Of a stretch of DNA of 53,526 nt, positions 32,683 to 44,109 are shown one piece after another; the first letter of the stretch is position 1; every line of letters begins with the position of its first letter. Position numbers and translations under genes: made by a program. The notes under the pieces are model-generated. The model was not told the origin of the DNA. It did no database searches and saw only the letters and a program-made list of their open reading frames with translations. Origin of the DNA: an uncultured Saccharospirillaceae bacterium (GTDB taxonomy: Bacteria; Bacteroidota; Bacteroidia; Flavobacteriales_D; CAJJDF01); contig CATLPG010000018.1 of the NCBI GenBank assembly GCA_950054195.1, positions 1 to 53,526 of the forward strand. The letters are read 5' to 3'.

Positions 32683-33057
32683 ATGCCTACAATACAGCAA
32701 TTAGTAAGAAAAGGAAGAACATCTAAAGTGAAGGTGAGTAAGTCACAGGCTTTAACTTCTTGTCCACAGAGAAGAGGGGTTTGCGTGAGAGTTTACACAG
32801 CTACGCCTAAGAAACCAAACTCAGCAATGAGAAAGGTTGCAAGGGTTAGATTAACTAACGGAAAAGAGGTGAATGCCTACATCGGAGGAGAAGGACATAA
32901 CTTACAAGAACACAGTATCGTGTTAGTTAGAGGAGGAAGAGTGAAAGACTTACCAGGTGTTAGATACCACATCGTTAGAGGAGCTTTAGATACAGCAGGA
33001 GTAGAAGGAAGAACACAAAGAAGATCTAAATACGGGGCGAAAAGACCTAAGAAATAA
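32683..33057 (+). CDS. rpsL: 30S ribosomal protein S12
   Basis: Decoding-centre protein of the small subunit, 124 residues. Signatures are [11 protein letters not shown] at the start, [20 protein letters not shown] and [17 protein letters not shown]. The PKKPNSA loop keeps the lysine whose change gives streptomycin resistance, so this copy looks wild-type. It is the first gene of the cluster, with 24 bases to rpsG. Confidence 0.99.
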   Translation: MPTIQQLVRKGRTSKVKVSKSQALTSCPQRRGVCVRVYTATPKKPNSAMRKVARVRLTNGKEVNAYIGGEGHNLQEHSIVLVRGGRVKDLPGVRYHIVRGALDTAGVEGRTQRRSKYGAKRPKK

Positions 33058-33081
33058 TCAATTTAAGAGATAGATTAAAAG

Positions 33082-33552
33082 ATGAGAAGAAGAAAAGCAA
33101 AACAGCATCGAATACTACCTGATCCACGTTTCGAAAACGTTAGGGTTACTAAGTTTGTTAATAACCTTATGATGCACGGTAAAAAAGAATTAGCGTTTGA
33201 TATTTTTTACAATGCAATGGATATTGTAGAGCAAAAACTTGAAGAAGAAGATGCCTTAACAGTTTTTAATAAAGCACTGGATAATGTAACGCCTCCAGTT
33301 GAAGTTAGAAGTAGAAGAGTAGGTGGTGCAACTTACCAGATTCCTGCCCCTGTCAGAGATGCAAGAAAAGAATCTTTAGCGATGAAATGGTTGATTGGTT
33401 TTGCTAGAAAAAGAAATGATAACTCTATGGCACAAAAACTTTCAGCTGAAATCATCGCAGCTTTTAAAGAAGAAGGTGGAGCTTACAAGAAAAAAGAAGA
33501 TACATTAAGAATGGCTGAGGCAAACAAAGCATTCTCTCACTTTAGATTTTAA
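33082..33552 (+). CDS. rpsG: 30S ribosomal protein S7
   Basis: Head-assembly protein of the small subunit that contacts 16S rRNA and the E site; 156 residues. Recognised by [50 protein letters not shown] and [13 protein letters not shown] at the end. Twelve bases separate it from fusA. In E. coli S7 represses its own operon; no such site was visible here. Confidence 0.99.
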   Translation: MRRRKAKQHRILPDPRFENVRVTKFVNNLMMHGKKELAFDIFYNAMDIVEQKLEEEDALTVFNKALDNVTPPVEVRSRRVGGATYQIPAPVRDARKESLAMKWLIGFARKRNDNSMAQKLSAEIIAAFKEEGGAYKKKEDTLRMAEANKAFSHFRF

Positions 33553-33564
33553 TAAATAATAATA

Positions 33565-35670
33565 ATGGCAAAAAGAGATTTAACATTCACCAGAAACATT
33601 GGAATTGCTGCTCATATTGATGCGGGTAAAACCACTACCACTGAGCGTATTCTTTATTATACTGGAATGACGCACAAGATAGGGGAGGTTCATGATGGTG
33701 CTGCTACAATGGACTGGATGGAGCAAGAGCAAGAAAGAGGTATTACTATTACTTCTGCTGCAACTAAAACATTCTGGCCTTTTGAAAATGATAAGTACCA
33801 AATTAACATTATTGATACTCCTGGTCACGTTGATTTCACTGTAGAGGTAGAGCGTTCATTAAGAGTATTAGATGGTGTTGTTGCTCTTTTTAGTGCTGTT
33901 GATGGTGTTGAGCCGCAATCTGAAACTGTTTGGAGACAAGCAGATAAATATAGAGTTCCAAGATTAGGTTTCGTTAATAAAATGGACCGTCAAGGAGCTA
34001 ATTTCTTAAATGTGTGTACGCAAGTTAAAGAAATGTTAGGGGGAAATCCTGTTCCATTACAAATTCCAATTGGAGATGAAGATAACTTTAGAGGAGTTGT
34101 TGATTTAATTTCAATGAAAGGAATCGTATGGAATGAAGAAGATAAAGGGATGACTTTTGAAGAAGTTGAAATACCAGCTGATCTTCAAGATCAAGTTTCT
34201 GAATACAGAGCGAAGTTAATCGAATCTGTAGCTGAATATGATGAAGCTTTATTAGAGAAATTTTTCGAAGATGAAAATTCAATCACCGAAGATGAAGTAA
34301 TTGAAGCTTTAAGAAAAGCGACAATTGATATGTCAATCATACCAATGATGTGTGGTTCAGCGTTTAAGAATAAAGGTGTTCAAGCTATGCTTGATGCGGT
34401 GGTTAGATTCTTACCGTCTCCTTTAGATGTTGAAGCTATTGAAGGTTTTAATCCTGATACAGAAGAAGCTGATTCAAGAAAGCCAAGTGTAGAAGAACCA
34501 TTTTCAGCTTTAGCATTTAAAATTGCTACAGATCCTTTCGTAGGTAGATTATGTTTCATTAGAGCATACTCTGGTAAACTAGACGCTGGTTCTTATGTGA
34601 AAAATACTAGATCAGGAAATAAAGAAAGAATTTCTAGAATTTACCAAATGCATTCAAATAAGCAGAATCCTGTTGATGCGTTGGAGGCTGGAGATATAGG
34701 TGCAGTTGTAGGATTTAAAGATATCAGAACTGGGGATACGCTTTGTGATGAAAAACATCCAATCGTACTTGAGTCTATGTCTTTCCCAGAACCAGTAATA
34801 GGTATAGCTATTGAGCCTAAAACACAAGGTGATTTAGATAAATTAGGAGTTGGTTTAGGTAAATTAGCTGAGGAGGATCCAACGTTCGTAGTTAGAACGG
34901 ATCATGATACAGGTCAAACTGTAATTTCAGGAATGGGAGAGCTACACTTAGATATCTTAATCGATCGTTTAAAAAGAGAGTTTAAAGTAGAGGTTAATCA
35001 AGGAGAACCACAGGTATCTTACAAAGAAGCTATCAGAGGTTCTGTTGATCATAGAGAGGTTTACAAAAAGCAGTCTGGTGGACGTGGTAAGTTTGCCGAT
35101 ATAGTTGTTACTGTTGAGCCTAGAGATGATGAAAAAGAAGGGTTAGAATTTATCAATGTAATTAAGGGTGGTAACATTCCTAAAGAATTTATTCCATCTG
35201 TCGAAAAAGGTTTCAAAGAAGCAATGAAAAACGGTGTAATGGCTGGTTTCCCTGTTGATTCGTTAAAAGTTACATTAAAAGATGGTTCTTTCCACGCAGT
35301 GGATTCTGACCAATTATCATTTGAATTGGCAGCGAAGATGGCATTTAAAGCAGCTTGTAAGCAAGCTAAGCCGGTAATTCTTGAGCCAATCATGAAATTA
35401 GAAGTGATTACTCCTGAGGTTAACATGGGTGATATCGTTGGTGACCTTAACAGAAGAAGAGGTCAAGTAGAAGGTATGGACGATAGAAATGGAGCAAAAG
35501 TTGTTAAGGCTAAAGTTCCATTATCTGAAATGTTTGGGTATGTTACTCAATTAAGAACATTATCGTCTGGTAGAGCAACTTCAACAATGGAGTTCTCACA
35601 TTACCAAGATACACCAAGCAACGTATCTGAAGCTGTTTTAGCTAAAGTTAAAGGAGAAATAGAAGCTTAA
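33565..35670 (+). CDS. fusA: elongation factor G
   Basis: Translocation GTPase of 701 residues. G1 is [20 protein letters not shown]2 is in the [11 protein letters not shown] switch, G3 DTPGHVDFT, and G4 NKMDRQGAN. Domain IV and V marks are [34 protein letters not shown] and [12 protein letters not shown]. It is a full-length canonical EF-G1 with the switch residues intact. Unlike in E. coli, tuf does not follow; rpsJ comes 18 bases later, the usual Bacteroidota order. Confidence 0.99.
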   Translation: MAKRDLTFTRNIGIAAHIDAGKTTTTERILYYTGMTHKIGEVHDGAATMDWMEQEQERGITITSAATKTFWPFENDKYQINIIDTPGHVDFTVEVERSLRVLDGVVALFSAVDGVEPQSETVWRQADKYRVPRLGFVNKMDRQGANFLNVCTQVKEMLGGNPVPLQIPIGDEDNFRGVVDLISMKGIVWNEEDKGMTFEEVEIPADLQDQVSEYRAKLIESVAEYDEALLEKFFEDENSITEDEVIEALRKATIDMSIIPMMCGSAFKNKGVQAMLDAVVRFLPSPLDVEAIEGFNPDTEEADSRKPSVEEPFSALAFKIATDPFVGRLCFIRAYSGKLDAGSYVKNTRSGNKERISRIYQMHSNKQNPVDALEAGDIGAVVGFKDIRTGDTLCDEKHPIVLESMSFPEPVIGIAIEPKTQGDLDKLGVGLGKLAEEDPTFVVRTDHDTGQTVISGMGELHLDILIDRLKREFKVEVNQGEPQVSYKEAIRGSVDHREVYKKQSGGRGKFADIVVTVEPRDDEKEGLEFINVIKGGNIPKEFIPSVEKGFKEAMKNGVMAGFPVDSLKVTLKDGSFHAVDSDQLSFELAAKMAFKAACKQAKPVILEPIMKLEVITPEVNMGDIVGDLNRRRGQVEGMDDRNGAKVVKAKVPLSEMFGYVTQLRTLSSGRATSTMEFSHYQDTPSNVSEAVLAKVKGEIEA

Positions 35671-35688
35671 TATTATAGAGGAATTGAG

Positions 35689-36003
35689 ATGAGTCAGAAA
35701 ATTAGATTAAAATTAAAGTCGTACGATCACAACATGGTAGATAAATCTGCCGAGAAGATTATTAAAACTGTTAAAGCTACAGGTGCAGTAGTTAGTGGAC
35801 CAGTTCCATTACCAACTCACAGAAGAATTTATACAGTGTTGAGATCACCGCATGTAAATAAAAAGTCAAGAGAACAATTTCAATTGGATTCTTATGTAAG
35901 ATTGCTTGATATTTATAGCAATTCTAACGTAACTAAAACAATTGATGCGTTGATGAAATTAGAATTGCCAAGTGCAATTAAAGTTGATATTAAAGTTTTA
36001 TAA
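35689..36003 (+). CDS. rpsJ: 30S ribosomal protein S10
   Basis: 104 residues, within a few residues of the usual length. Signatures: [40 protein letters not shown] and the NKKSREQF loop. First gene of the S10 segment; 10 bases to rplC. Also the NusE subunit in antitermination. Confidence 0.99.
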   Translation: MSQKIRLKLKSYDHNMVDKSAEKIIKTVKATGAVVSGPVPLPTHRRIYTVLRSPHVNKKSREQFQLDSYVRLLDIYSNSNVTKTIDALMKLELPSAIKVDIKVL

Positions 36004-36013
36004 TTAGATAATT

Positions 36014-36637
36014 ATGGCAACTGGATTAATAGGGAAGAAAAGAGGGATGACAAGCATCTTTGATGAAAATGGTAAGGCTTTGCCTTGTACTGTAATCGAA
36101 GTTGGTCCATGTTATGTAACTCAAGTAAAAACTGAAAAAACAGATGGATACAATGCTGTTCAAGTAGGTTTTGGTGAAAAGAAAGAAAATAGAACAACTC
36201 AACCTTTACAGGGTCACTTCAAAAAAGCTGGAGTTTCTCCAAAGAGAAAATTAGTGGAATTTTCACACTTTGCTAAAGAGATTAAAGCTGGTGATGAAAT
36301 CACTGCTGCTGATGTTTTTGCTGAAGGTGAGTTTGTAGATGTTATCGGTACATCAAAAGGTAAAGGTTTTCAAGGTGTTGTTAAAAGACACGGATTTGGA
36401 GGAGTTGGTCAACAAACGCATGGTCAGCACAACAGACTAAGAGCGCCTGGATCTATCGGTGCAGCATCTTATCCTGCAAGAGTATTCAAAGGAATGAGAA
36501 TGGCTGGTCAAACTGGTAATGAAAGAGTGAAAGTTCAAAACCTACGTGTATTAAAAGTTTTAGAAGACAAAAACTTAGTTCTTGTTAAAGGAGCTGTACC
36601 TGGGTTCAATGGAAATACAGTAATCATCGAGAAGTAA
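36014..36637 (+). CDS. rplC: 50S ribosomal protein L3
   Basis: 207 residues. Assembly-initiating 23S rRNA-binding protein near the peptidyl transferase centre. Signatures: [17 protein letters not shown], the central loop [18 protein letters not shown] with the methylatable Gln region, [20 protein letters not shown], and GAVPGFNG at the end. 8 bases to rplD. Confidence 0.99.
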   Translation: MATGLIGKKRGMTSIFDENGKALPCTVIEVGPCYVTQVKTEKTDGYNAVQVGFGEKKENRTTQPLQGHFKKAGVSPKRKLVEFSHFAKEIKAGDEITAADVFAEGEFVDVIGTSKGKGFQGVVKRHGFGGVGQQTHGQHNRLRAPGSIGAASYPARVFKGMRMAGQTGNERVKVQNLRVLKVLEDKNLVLVKGAVPGFNGNTVIIEK

Positions 36638-36645
36638 GAAGTATT

Positions 36646-37269
36646 ATGAAAGTTCATAACATAGAAGGAAAGGAAACATCAAAAAAAGTTGATCTAAATG
36701 ATTCAATTTTCGGAATTGAACCAAACGATCACTGTATTTATTTAGATGTTAAGTGGTACTTAGCTAATAAAAGACAAGGTACACACAAATCAAAAGAAAG
36801 AGCTGAAATCGCAGGTAGTACTAAAAAGATTAAAAAGCAAAAAGGTACTGGTACTGCTAGGGCAGGTAGCATTAAAAACCCATTATTTAGAGGAGGAGGT
36901 ACAGTTTTTGGACCATCACCAAGAAATTATGGTTTTAAGCTAAACAAAAAAGTAAGAAAATTAGCTAGAAGAAGTGCTTTAGCTTATAAAGCTAAAAATG
37001 ATTCTCTAATCGTTTTAGAAGATTTTGACTTTGAAGCGCCTAAAACAAATGAATTTGAAAGTATTCTTAAAAATTTAGGGATTGTTTCAGAAAAATCACT
37101 ATTTTTGTTGCCCGCTAGAAACAGCAATGTTGAAAAATCTGCGAAAAACATTCCTAACACACAGGTAATGTTAGCAAACACTTTCAGCAGCTATGAGATT
37201 TTAAGAGCGAAGAAATTAGTAGTAACCGAATCTGCTTTAAAAGAGCTAGATAGTTATTTAGATAAGTAA
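36646..37269 (+). CDS. rplD: 50S ribosomal protein L4
   Basis: 207 residues. Exit-tunnel protein with an extended loop. Signatures: IYLDVKWYLANKRQGTHKSK, KKQKGTGTARAGSIKNPLFRGGG and PSPRNYGFKLNKKVRKLA. In E. coli L4 regulates the S10 operon, but no leader structure for that was found here. One base from rplW. Confidence 0.98.
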   Translation: MKVHNIEGKETSKKVDLNDSIFGIEPNDHCIYLDVKWYLANKRQGTHKSKERAEIAGSTKKIKKQKGTGTARAGSIKNPLFRGGGTVFGPSPRNYGFKLNKKVRKLARRSALAYKAKNDSLIVLEDFDFEAPKTNEFESILKNLGIVSEKSLFLLPARNSNVEKSAKNIPNTQVMLANTFSSYEILRAKKLVVTESALKELDSYLDK

Positions 37270-37270
37270 G

Positions 37271-37567
37271 ATGATTGAGATTTTAAAAAAACCAGTAGTA
37301 ACCGAGAAATCGGAAAAACTTATTGAAACAAATAACACCTATACGTTTGAGGTAGATCCAAAAGCTACAAAGACTGATATCAAGGAGGCTATAGAGTCTC
37401 TTTATGATGTTAAAGTTGATAAGATTAATACCATCAAAGGTGGTGGGGGTAAGAAAAGCATGAGGTATACTAACCAAGGTGTGATTTACCAAAAGAGAAA
37501 AATATATAAAAAAGCGTTAGTTACATTGGCTGACGGTGATGAAATAGATTTCTATAGCAATATTTAA
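37271..37567 (+). CDS. rplW: 50S ribosomal protein L23
   Basis: 98 residues. Tunnel-exit protein that docks trigger factor and SRP. Signatures: [13 protein letters not shown] at the start, [19 protein letters not shown], and the [19 protein letters not shown] arm. Two bases before rplB, so coupled translation is likely. Confidence 0.98.
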   Translation: MIEILKKPVVTEKSEKLIETNNTYTFEVDPKATKTDIKEAIESLYDVKVDKINTIKGGGGKKSMRYTNQGVIYQKRKIYKKALVTLADGDEIDFYSNI

Positions 37568-37569
37568 TT

Positions 37570-38394
37570 ATGGGAGTAAGGAAGTTAAAGCCAACTACGC
37601 CAGGGCAAAGACATAAAGTAGCTAGTGACTTCTCTGAGATTACTGCAAGTAAACCAGAGAAATCTTTATTAGCTCCTTTAAAGAAATCTGGAGGTAGAAA
37701 CAATCAAGGTAGAATGACCATGAGATACAGAGGAGGTGGTCATAAGAGAAGATACCGTATCATTGATTTCAAAAGAAATAAATTTGGTGTTAGAGCTGAA
37801 GTTTTAACAATCGAGTATGATCCAAATAGATCTGCTAGAATTGCTTTAGTTAAATACACTGATGGTGAAAAAAGATACATCGTTGCACCTGCTGGGTTAA
37901 AAGTAGGGCAAACAATAGCTTCTGGAAAAGGTGTTGAACCAAACGTAGGTAATGCTTTATATCTTTCTGAAATACCATTTGGATCTATTATCCATAATAT
38001 TGAATTAGAGCCAGGAAAGGGAGCTGTTCTTGCAAGAAGTGCAGGATCTTATGCTCAATTAAATGCTAGAGAAGGTAAATACGCTGTTATTAAGCTTCCC
38101 TCAGGTGAAACAAGAATGATTTTACAAACTTGTTTAGCTACAATTGGAGCAGTTTCCAATGGTACACATAACCTAGAAAGATCAGGAAAAGCTGGTAGAA
38201 CTAGATGGTTAGGAAGAAGACCTAGAGTTAGAGGTGTTGCTATGAACCCAGTTGATCACCCAATGGGAGGAGGTGAAGGTAAGTCTTCAGGAGGTCACCC
38301 AAGAAGTAGAAACGGGATGCCTGCTAAAGGTTATAAGACAAGAAGTAGAACAAAAGCTTCAAACAGACTAATCATTGAAAGAAGGAAAAAATAA
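37570..38394 (+). CDS. rplB: 50S ribosomal protein L2
   Basis: 274 residues, full length. Core large-subunit protein near the peptidyl transferase centre. Signatures: [31 protein letters not shown]-like segment, [19 protein letters not shown], and the invariant [13 protein letters not shown] with its essential histidine. 2 bases to rpsS. Confidence 0.99.
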   Translation: MGVRKLKPTTPGQRHKVASDFSEITASKPEKSLLAPLKKSGGRNNQGRMTMRYRGGGHKRRYRIIDFKRNKFGVRAEVLTIEYDPNRSARIALVKYTDGEKRYIVAPAGLKVGQTIASGKGVEPNVGNALYLSEIPFGSIIHNIELEPGKGAVLARSAGSYAQLNAREGKYAVIKLPSGETRMILQTCLATIGAVSNGTHNLERSGKAGRTRWLGRRPRVRGVAMNPVDHPMGGGEGKSSGGHPRSRNGMPAKGYKTRSRTKASNRLIIERRKK

Positions 38395-38396
38395 TT

Positions 38397-38669
38397 ATGA
38401 GTAGGTCATTAAAAAAACCACCTTTTGTATATTATAAATTACAAAACAAGGTAGATAAGTTAAAAGAGAGTGGAAGAAAAGACGTAATTAAAACATGGTC
38501 TAGAGCTAGTACAATTACTCCAGATTTTGTTGGTGTTACTTTCGCTGTTCATAATGGAAATAAATTTATACCTGTATTCGTAACTGAAAACATGGTGGGG
38601 CACAAACTTGGAGAGTTTGCACCTACTAGAAACTTTAGAGGTCACGGAGGAAAAAAAGGTAAGAAATAA
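38397..38669 (+). CDS. rpsS: 30S ribosomal protein S19
   Basis: 90 residues. Head protein that contacts the A-site tRNA through its tail. Signatures: [46 protein letters not shown] and [19 protein letters not shown]. 12 bases to rplV. Confidence 0.99.
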   Translation: MSRSLKKPPFVYYKLQNKVDKLKESGRKDVIKTWSRASTITPDFVGVTFAVHNGNKFIPVFVTENMVGHKLGEFAPTRNFRGHGGKKGKK

Positions 38670-38681
38670 TTGAATTAGATC

Positions 38682-39068
38682 ATGGGTGCAAGAAAAAGAC
38701 TTTCAGCAGAAAGAATTAAAGAGGAAAGGAGAAACATCGCCTTGGCAAAATTGAATAATTGTCCATTACCTCCAAGAAAAATGAGGTTAGTGGCGGATAT
38801 GATTAGAGGTGTAGAAGTATCTAAAGCTTTAGTACAATTAAAGCATAATCCAAAATTAGCTTCTAACTACATTGAGAAATTATTATTATCTGCTGTAGCT
38901 AATTGGCAAAATAAAAATGAAGGAGAAGATCCAGAAGGATTATTTGTAAGAGAAATATTTGTAACTCCTGGGCCAACATTAAAAAGAATTAAAGCTGCAC
39001 CTCAAGGTAGAGCACACAGAATTAGAAAAAGATCTAATCACGTTACACTAACAGTAGACAAGATTTAA
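38682..39068 (+). CDS. rplV: 50S ribosomal protein L22
   Basis: 128 residues. Exit-tunnel protein with a long hairpin. Signatures: [32 protein letters not shown] and the terminal hairpin [20 protein letters not shown]. It has a slightly longer N-terminus than E. coli, as usual in the phylum. 2 bases to rpsC. Confidence 0.98.
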   Translation: MGARKRLSAERIKEERRNIALAKLNNCPLPPRKMRLVADMIRGVEVSKALVQLKHNPKLASNYIEKLLLSAVANWQNKNEGEDPEGLFVREIFVTPGPTLKRIKAAPQGRAHRIRKRSNHVTLTVDKI

Positions 39069-39070
39069 GC

Positions 39071-39763
39071 ATGGGACAAAAAACAAATCCAATAGGAAAT
39101 AGATTAGGATTCATCAAAGGATGGGACTCAAACTGGTACGGAGGAAATGATTATGTTGCAAAGATTGGAGAAGATGATAAAATCAGAACATACATCGGTG
39201 CTCGTTTAAGAAAAGCAAGTGTAGCGAAAGTTGTTATTGAAAGAACGTTAAAATTTGTTACTGTAACAATACATACTGCAAGACCTGGTGTAATTATCGG
39301 TAAAGGTGGAGCAGAAGTTGATAAGCTTAAAGAAGAGTTAAAAAAATTAACTGGTAGTGAAATTCAAATCAACATATTTGAAGTTAAAAGACCAGAATTA
39401 GATGCAAGATTAGTGGCAGATGGAATTGCGAGACAAGTTGAGGCTCGTATTTCTTACAGAAGAGCTACTAAAATGGCTATTGCTTCAACCATGAGAATGG
39501 GAGCAGAGGGGATTAAAGTTAAAGTGAGTGGACGTTTGAATGGAGCTGAAATGGCAAGAAGCGAATTATATAAAGAAGGTAGAACTCCTTTACATACATT
39601 CAGAGCAGATATTGATTATGCTGTAGCTGAAGCACATACTACTTACGGAAGAATCGGTATAAAAGTATGGATTTGTAAAGGTGAAGTTTACGGTAAAAGA
39701 GATCTTTCTCCTAACTTCGTTAAAGGAGGGAAATCTGATAAAAGAAGGGCTAAGAGAAAATAA
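39071..39763 (+). CDS. rpsC: 30S ribosomal protein S3
   Basis: 230 residues. mRNA-entry protein with a type II KH domain ([20 protein letters not shown]) and C-terminal domain ([35 protein letters not shown]). The basic tail ends [10 protein letters not shown]. 9 bases to rplP. Confidence 0.99.
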   Translation: MGQKTNPIGNRLGFIKGWDSNWYGGNDYVAKIGEDDKIRTYIGARLRKASVAKVVIERTLKFVTVTIHTARPGVIIGKGGAEVDKLKEELKKLTGSEIQINIFEVKRPELDARLVADGIARQVEARISYRRATKMAIASTMRMGAEGIKVKVSGRLNGAEMARSELYKEGRTPLHTFRADIDYAVAEAHTTYGRIGIKVWICKGEVYGKRDLSPNFVKGGKSDKRRAKRK

Positions 39764-39772
39764 TATTTAGTT

Positions 39773-40189
39773 ATGTTACAACCAAAAAGAGTAAGGAGAC
39801 GTAATTGGCATAAAGGTCGTATGAAAGGGTTGGCTCACAGAGGGAGTCAAGTAACTTTCGGGTCATTTGGTTTAAAAACGTTGGAACAAGGATGGATTAC
39901 TTCTCGTCAAATTGAAGCAGCTCGTATTGCTGTTACAAGATACATGAAAAGAGAAGGTAAAGTATGGATCAGAATATTTCCTGATAAACCAGTAACATCT
40001 AAACCTGCTGAAGTAAGGATGGGTAAAGGTAAAGGTTCTTTAAGTCACTATGTGGCTCCTGTTAAACCAGGTAGAATCATGTTTGAGTGTGAAGGTGTAA
40101 GTGAAGAAATTGCTAGAGAAGCAATGAGACTAGCCGCTCAAAAATTACCTGTGAAAACTAAATTTGTTGTAAGAAGAGATTACGTATAA
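39773..40189 (+). CDS. rplP: 50S ribosomal protein L16
   Basis: 138 residues. Positions A-site tRNA. Signatures: [58 protein letters not shown] and [19 protein letters not shown]. The RMGKGKG loop with the hydroxylatable arginine region is intact. 12 bases to rpmC. Confidence 0.99.
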   Translation: MLQPKRVRRRNWHKGRMKGLAHRGSQVTFGSFGLKTLEQGWITSRQIEAARIAVTRYMKREGKVWIRIFPDKPVTSKPAEVRMGKGKGSLSHYVAPVKPGRIMFECEGVSEEIAREAMRLAAQKLPVKTKFVVRRDYV

Positions 40190-40201
40190 TAGTAGAGAGT
40201 T

Positions 40202-40399
40202 ATGACGAATGCTGAAATCAAAGAATTAACAACTAAGGAGTTGTTAGGTACGTTGGAAGAAAAAAAGACTACCTTGGTTAGAATGAAATTAAACCACAAA
40301 GTGTCTGATATCGAAAATCCAATGATAATTAGAAGTACTAGAAGAGAAATAGCTCGTATTAAAACGGAGCTTACTGCTCGTAAAAAGGCAGATAAATAA
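40202..40399 (+). CDS. rpmC: 50S ribosomal protein L29
   Basis: 65 residues, two-helix hairpin protein at the tunnel exit. Signatures: [20 protein letters not shown] and [20 protein letters not shown]. 8 bases to rpsQ. Confidence 0.97.
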   Translation: MTNAEIKELTTKELLGTLEEKKTTLVRMKLNHKVSDIENPMIIRSTRREIARIKTELTARKKADK

Positions 40400-40407
40400 T
40401 TGGTGTA

Positions 40408-40662
40408 ATGGAAAGAAATTTACGTAAGGAAAGAATAGGAATAGTTGCAAGCAACAAGATGGAGAAATCTATTTCTGTTTTAGTAGAGAGAAAAATGAAG
40501 CACCCTATGTATGGGAAATTCGTTAATAAATCTCGTAAGTTTATTGCTCACGATGAAAAAAATGAGTGTAACGAAGGAGATTTAGTAAAAATTATGGAAA
40601 CAAGACCAATCAGCAAGAACAAATGCTGGAGACTTGTTGAAATCTTAGAAAGAGCAAAATAA
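40408..40662 (+). CDS. rpsQ: 30S ribosomal protein S17
   Basis: 84 residues, OB-fold 16S rRNA binder. Signatures: [60 protein letters not shown]. 6 bases to rplN. Confidence 0.98.
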   Translation: MERNLRKERIGIVASNKMEKSISVLVERKMKHPMYGKFVNKSRKFIAHDEKNECNEGDLVKIMETRPISKNKCWRLVEILERAK

Positions 40663-40668
40663 TTTGTT

Positions 40669-41037
40669 ATGGTACAGCAAGAGTCTAGATTAAGAGTAGC
40701 TGATAACAGCGGAGCTAAAGAAGTTTTATGTATCCGTGTATTAGGAGGAACAAAAAGAAGATATGCTTCTGTAGGTGATCAAATAGTAGTTTCTGTAAAA
40801 GATGCTACACCTAATGGGAACATAAAGAAAGGAACGGTTTCTAAGGCAGTTGTAGTTAGAACAAAGAAAGAAATCAGAAGACCTGATGGTTCTTACATCA
40901 GATTTGATGATAACGCAGCAGTTTTATTGAATGCAACAGGTGAGATGAGAGGAACTCGTATTTTTGGCCCAGTTGCTAGAGAATTAAGAGATAAACAATA
41001 CATGAAGGTTGTTTCTTTAGCACCAGAAGTATTATAA
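40669..41037 (+). CDS. rplN: 50S ribosomal protein L14
   Basis: 122 residues, exact family length. Inter-subunit bridge protein. Signatures: [40 protein letters not shown] and [23 protein letters not shown]. 13 bases to rplX. Confidence 0.99.
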   Translation: MVQQESRLRVADNSGAKEVLCIRVLGGTKRRYASVGDQIVVSVKDATPNGNIKKGTVSKAVVVRTKKEIRRPDGSYIRFDDNAAVLLNATGEMRGTRIFGPVARELRDKQYMKVVSLAPEVL

Positions 41038-41050
41038 TATTTATAAAGAG

Positions 41051-41419
41051 ATGTTAGGAAGAAAGTTACATATCAAAGTAGGCGATAAAGTATTTATTAC
41101 TACAGGTATTAATAAGGGGAAAAAAGCTGAAGTTATTTCTATCAACAGAAAGTCTGAAAGAGTAACCGTTAGAGGCCTTGAAGGTGAATCTCTTGCTGGA
41201 ATAAAAAAGCATGTTAAGCCAAACGCTGACAGAGAAAACCCTGAAGGAGGTATCATTGAAAAGGATCCAACAATCCATATTTCAAACTTGATGCACATTG
41301 ATCCAAAATCTGGAGAACCTACTAGAATTGGAACAAAAAGAGTAGAAGCTACAGTTTCTGGTAAAACTAAAACATTGCCAGTTAGATTCGCAGTTAAGTC
41401 TAAAGAAGATATAGATTAA
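41051..41419 (+). CDS. rplX: 50S ribosomal protein L24
   Basis: 122 residues. Assembly initiator with a KOW motif ([20 protein letters not shown]). Then [20 protein letters not shown] and the [20 protein letters not shown] segment. 2 bases to rplE. Confidence 0.98.
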   Translation: MLGRKLHIKVGDKVFITTGINKGKKAEVISINRKSERVTVRGLEGESLAGIKKHVKPNADRENPEGGIIEKDPTIHISNLMHIDPKSGEPTRIGTKRVEATVSGKTKTLPVRFAVKSKEDID

Positions 41420-41421
41420 AG

Positions 41422-41970
41422 ATGGAATATAAACCAAGATTAAGACAAGAGTATTCAGATAGAATTGTAAGTGAATTAAAAAATAAATTCAATTACAAAA
41501 ATGTGATGGAAATCCCAAAGCTTACAAAAATTTGTTTAAGCCAAGGATTAGGTAGTGCTGTAGCTGATAAAAAATTAGTTGAGTACGCTGTTAACGAAAT
41601 GACTATCATTTCAGGGCAAAAAGCAATTGCTACACATTCTAAGAAAGATATCTCTAACTTTAAATTAAGAAAAGGGATGCCTATTGGTGCCAAAGTTACT
41701 CTTAGAGGAGACAGAATGTATGAGTTTTTAGATCGTTTAGTATCTATTTCTTTGCCTAGAACAAGAGACTTTAGAGGAATTAATGCTAAAGGCTTTGATG
41801 GTAGAGGTAACTATACAATGGGTATTAAAGAACAAATTATTTTCCCTGAAATTGATATAGATAAAGTAAAATCTATAAATGGAATGGATATAACTTTTGT
41901 TACTACTGCTAGAACAGATGAAGAAGCAAAAGAATTATTAACGCAATTTGGAATTCCATTTAAAAAATAA
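41422..41970 (+). CDS. rplE: 50S ribosomal protein L5
   Basis: 182 residues. Binds 5S rRNA and contacts P-site tRNA. Signatures: [40 protein letters not shown]-like region, [40 protein letters not shown], and [13 protein letters not shown]. 3 bases to rpsN. Confidence 0.99.
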   Translation: MEYKPRLRQEYSDRIVSELKNKFNYKNVMEIPKLTKICLSQGLGSAVADKKLVEYAVNEMTIISGQKAIATHSKKDISNFKLRKGMPIGAKVTLRGDRMYEFLDRLVSISLPRTRDFRGINAKGFDGRGNYTMGIKEQIIFPEIDIDKVKSINGMDITFVTTARTDEEAKELLTQFGIPFKK

Positions 41971-41973
41971 ATT

Positions 41974-42243
41974 ATGGCAAAAGAATCAATGAAAGCGCGT
42001 GAGCGTAAAAGACAAAAATTGGTTGAACAATATGCTGAGAGAAGAAAAGCATTATTAGAGGCTGGTGACTATGAAGGGTTACAAAAATTGCCAAAAAATG
42101 CGTCTCCTGTGAGGTTACATAATAGATGTCAGTTAACTGGAAGACCAAGAGGTTACATGAGACAATTTGGAATCTCAAGGGTAACGTTTAGAGAAATGGC
42201 AGTAGAAGGTAAAATTCCAGGTGTTAAAAAAGCAAGCTGGTAA
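41974..42243 (+). CDS. rpsN: 30S ribosomal protein S14 (zinc-free type)
   Basis: 89 residues, the longer form without the CxxC zinc ribbon: only one Cys is present, in [20 protein letters not shown]. The end [23 protein letters not shown] is standard. It lies between rplE and rpsH, the normal spc order; 11 bases to rpsH. Confidence 0.98.
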   Translation: MAKESMKARERKRQKLVEQYAERRKALLEAGDYEGLQKLPKNASPVRLHNRCQLTGRPRGYMRQFGISRVTFREMAVEGKIPGVKKASW

Positions 42244-42254
42244 AAAAAAGAGTT

Positions 42255-42653
42255 ATGACTACAGATCCAATAGCAGATTATTTAACAAGAGTTCGTAACG
42301 CAGTTATGGCTAAGCATAGAGTGGTAGAGATACCTGCTTCTAAGTTAAAGCTTGCGATTACAAAAATATTATTTGAAAAAGGGTATATCTTAAACTATAA
42401 GTTTGAAGAAGATTCTAAACAAGGAATTATTAAAATAGCTTTAAAATACAATAAGCTTAATAATAAGCCTGCTTTCGCTAAATTAATTAGAGTAAGTAGA
42501 CCAGGTTTAAGAAAATATACTGATGTTGAAAACTTACCACGTGTACTTAATGGCTTAGGAATAGCTATTATTTCTACTTCTAAAGGTGTAATCACTGATA
42601 AAGAAGCAAAAAAAATGAACGTTGGTGGTGAGGTATTGTGTTATGTTTATTAA
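42255..42653 (+). CDS. rpsH: 30S ribosomal protein S8
   Basis: 132 residues. Primary 16S rRNA binder. Signatures: [19 protein letters not shown], the [20 protein letters not shown] segment and the [19 protein letters not shown] end. In E. coli S8 represses the spc operon; no mimic site was identified here. 9 bases to rplF. Confidence 0.98.
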   Translation: MTTDPIADYLTRVRNAVMAKHRVVEIPASKLKLAITKILFEKGYILNYKFEEDSKQGIIKIALKYNKLNNKPAFAKLIRVSRPGLRKYTDVENLPRVLNGLGIAIISTSKGVITDKEAKKMNVGGEVLCYVY

Positions 42654-42662
42654 TTTTGCAAA

Positions 42663-43214
42663 ATGTCTAGAATAGGAAAAGCACCCATAGAGTTAGCAAA
42701 CGGAGTAACATTAGATGTTAAAGATAATGTGGTTACTGTAAAAGGTAAGCATGGAGAATTAACACAATCTATTGACTCTAGAATTGCTGTAGAGGTAGAA
42801 GGAACAACGGTAAACCTTACAAGATCAAACGAAGATAAAGAGTCTAAAGCTTTACATGGTTTGTATCGTTCATTAATTAATAACATGGTTATCGGTGTAG
42901 CCGAAGGGTACACTATCCAGCAAGAATTAGTTGGTGTAGGTTACAGAGCTAATGTAAAAGGTGATTTACTTGAATTAGCTTTAGGATACTCTCATCCGAT
43001 TATTATGCAGATTCCTAAGGAAGTTAAGGTAACTGCTGATACCGTTAAAGGTCAACCACCTTTGGTAACATTGTTTTCACATGATAAACAATTAGTTGGC
43101 CAAGTTGCTGCTAAAATTAGATCATTCAGAAAACCTGAACCATACAAAGGAAAAGGTATTAAGTTTAAAGGTGAATTATTAAGAAGAAAAGCGGGTAAAA
43201 CTGCATCTAAATAA
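42663..43214 (+). CDS. rplF: 50S ribosomal protein L6
   Basis: 183 residues, two L6 folds. Signatures: MSRIGKAPIELANGV, VTVKGKHGELTQS, LHGLYRSLINNMVIGVAEGY and the C-terminal PEPYKGKGIKFKGELLRRKA. Near the factor-binding site. 8 bases to rplR. Confidence 0.98.
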   Translation: MSRIGKAPIELANGVTLDVKDNVVTVKGKHGELTQSIDSRIAVEVEGTTVNLTRSNEDKESKALHGLYRSLINNMVIGVAEGYTIQQELVGVGYRANVKGDLLELALGYSHPIIMQIPKEVKVTADTVKGQPPLVTLFSHDKQLVGQVAAKIRSFRKPEPYKGKGIKFKGELLRRKAGKTASK

Positions 43215-43222
43215 ATATTCTA

Positions 43223-43573
43223 ATGGGTTTAAGTAAGTTAGAGAAAAGAGAAAGAATTAAAAGAAGAGTAAGAAAAAATATCTTTGGAACGTCTGATAAA
43301 CCAAGATTATCAGTTTTCAGAAGTAACAAAGAGTTTTATGCTCAACTTATTGATGATGAAAAAGGACATACAATCGTTTCTGCGACATCACATGTGAAAA
43401 ATTTCCCAGCAGGTTCTAAGTCAGAAAAGGCAACTGAAGTTGGTAAAATTTTGGCTAAGAAGGCAACTGAAGCAGGTGTTGATACTGTTGTTTTTGATAG
43501 AAATGGTTATATATACCACGGAAGAGTAAAGGCTTTTGCTGAAGGTGCAAGAGAAGGTGGTTTAAAATTTTAA
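43223..43573 (+). CDS. rplR: 50S ribosomal protein L18
   Basis: 116 residues. 5S rRNA-binding protein. Signatures: ERIKRRVRKNIFGTSDKPRL, SVFRSNKEFYAQLIDDEKG, VFDRNGYIYHGRVKAFAEGA and REGGLKF at the end. 14 bases to rpsE. Confidence 0.99.
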   Translation: MGLSKLEKRERIKRRVRKNIFGTSDKPRLSVFRSNKEFYAQLIDDEKGHTIVSATSHVKNFPAGSKSEKATEVGKILAKKATEAGVDTVVFDRNGYIYHGRVKAFAEGAREGGLKF

Positions 43574-43587
43574 GAAGTTAGAACGTA

Positions 43588-44097
43588 ATGAGTAAGCAAT
43601 TAAGAACAGCTGGCGACATCGAATTAAAAGATAAAGTTGTTGCTATTAATAGAGTAACCAAGGTAACTAAAGGGGGAAGACATTTTAGTTTTTCAGCAAT
43701 AGTAGTAGTTGGTGACGAGAATGGTATCGTAGGTGAAGGTCTAGGTAAGGCTAATGAAGTTACAGAAGCTATTACTAAAGCAATTGATAAAGCAAAAAAG
43801 AACCTAGTAAAGGTTCCATTGCATAAAGGTACTATTCCTCATGAGCAAGTAGCTAAGTACGGTGGAGCAAAAGTATTAATCAAGCCTGCAAGTACTGGTA
43901 CAGGAGTTATTGCTGGAGGTGCGATGAGAGCAGTTCTTGATAGTGTAGGAGTACATGATGTATTAGCAAAATCTCAAGGTAGTTCTAACCCACATAACTT
44001 GGTTAAAGCTACTATTAAAGCACTAAGTGGTTTAAGAAGTGCTAATGATATTGCTAGACAAAGAGGCGTATCTTTAGATGTTGTTTTTAACGGATAA
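43588..44097 (+). CDS. rpsE: 30S ribosomal protein S5
   Basis: 169 residues. Accuracy-related protein at the mRNA entry site. Signatures: [60 protein letters not shown] and [15 protein letters not shown]. 12 bases to rpmD. Confidence 0.99.
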   Translation: MSKQLRTAGDIELKDKVVAINRVTKVTKGGRHFSFSAIVVVGDENGIVGEGLGKANEVTEAITKAIDKAKKNLVKVPLHKGTIPHEQVAKYGGAKVLIKPASTGTGVIAGGAMRAVLDSVGVHDVLAKSQGSSNPHNLVKATIKALSGLRSANDIARQRGVSLDVVFNG

Positions 44098-44109
44098 TTG
44101 TTAGAAGAG

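Noticed and set aside
35061-35426. Minus-strand frame of 121 codons within fusA, and similar frames within ribosomal and pump genes
   Set aside because: All are shadows of strongly conserved genes on the other strand, without start context or family resemblance.
35671-35688. Missing tuf between fusA and rpsJ as a possible deletion
   Set aside because: The arrangement is normal for Bacteroidota, where tuf lies elsewhere.
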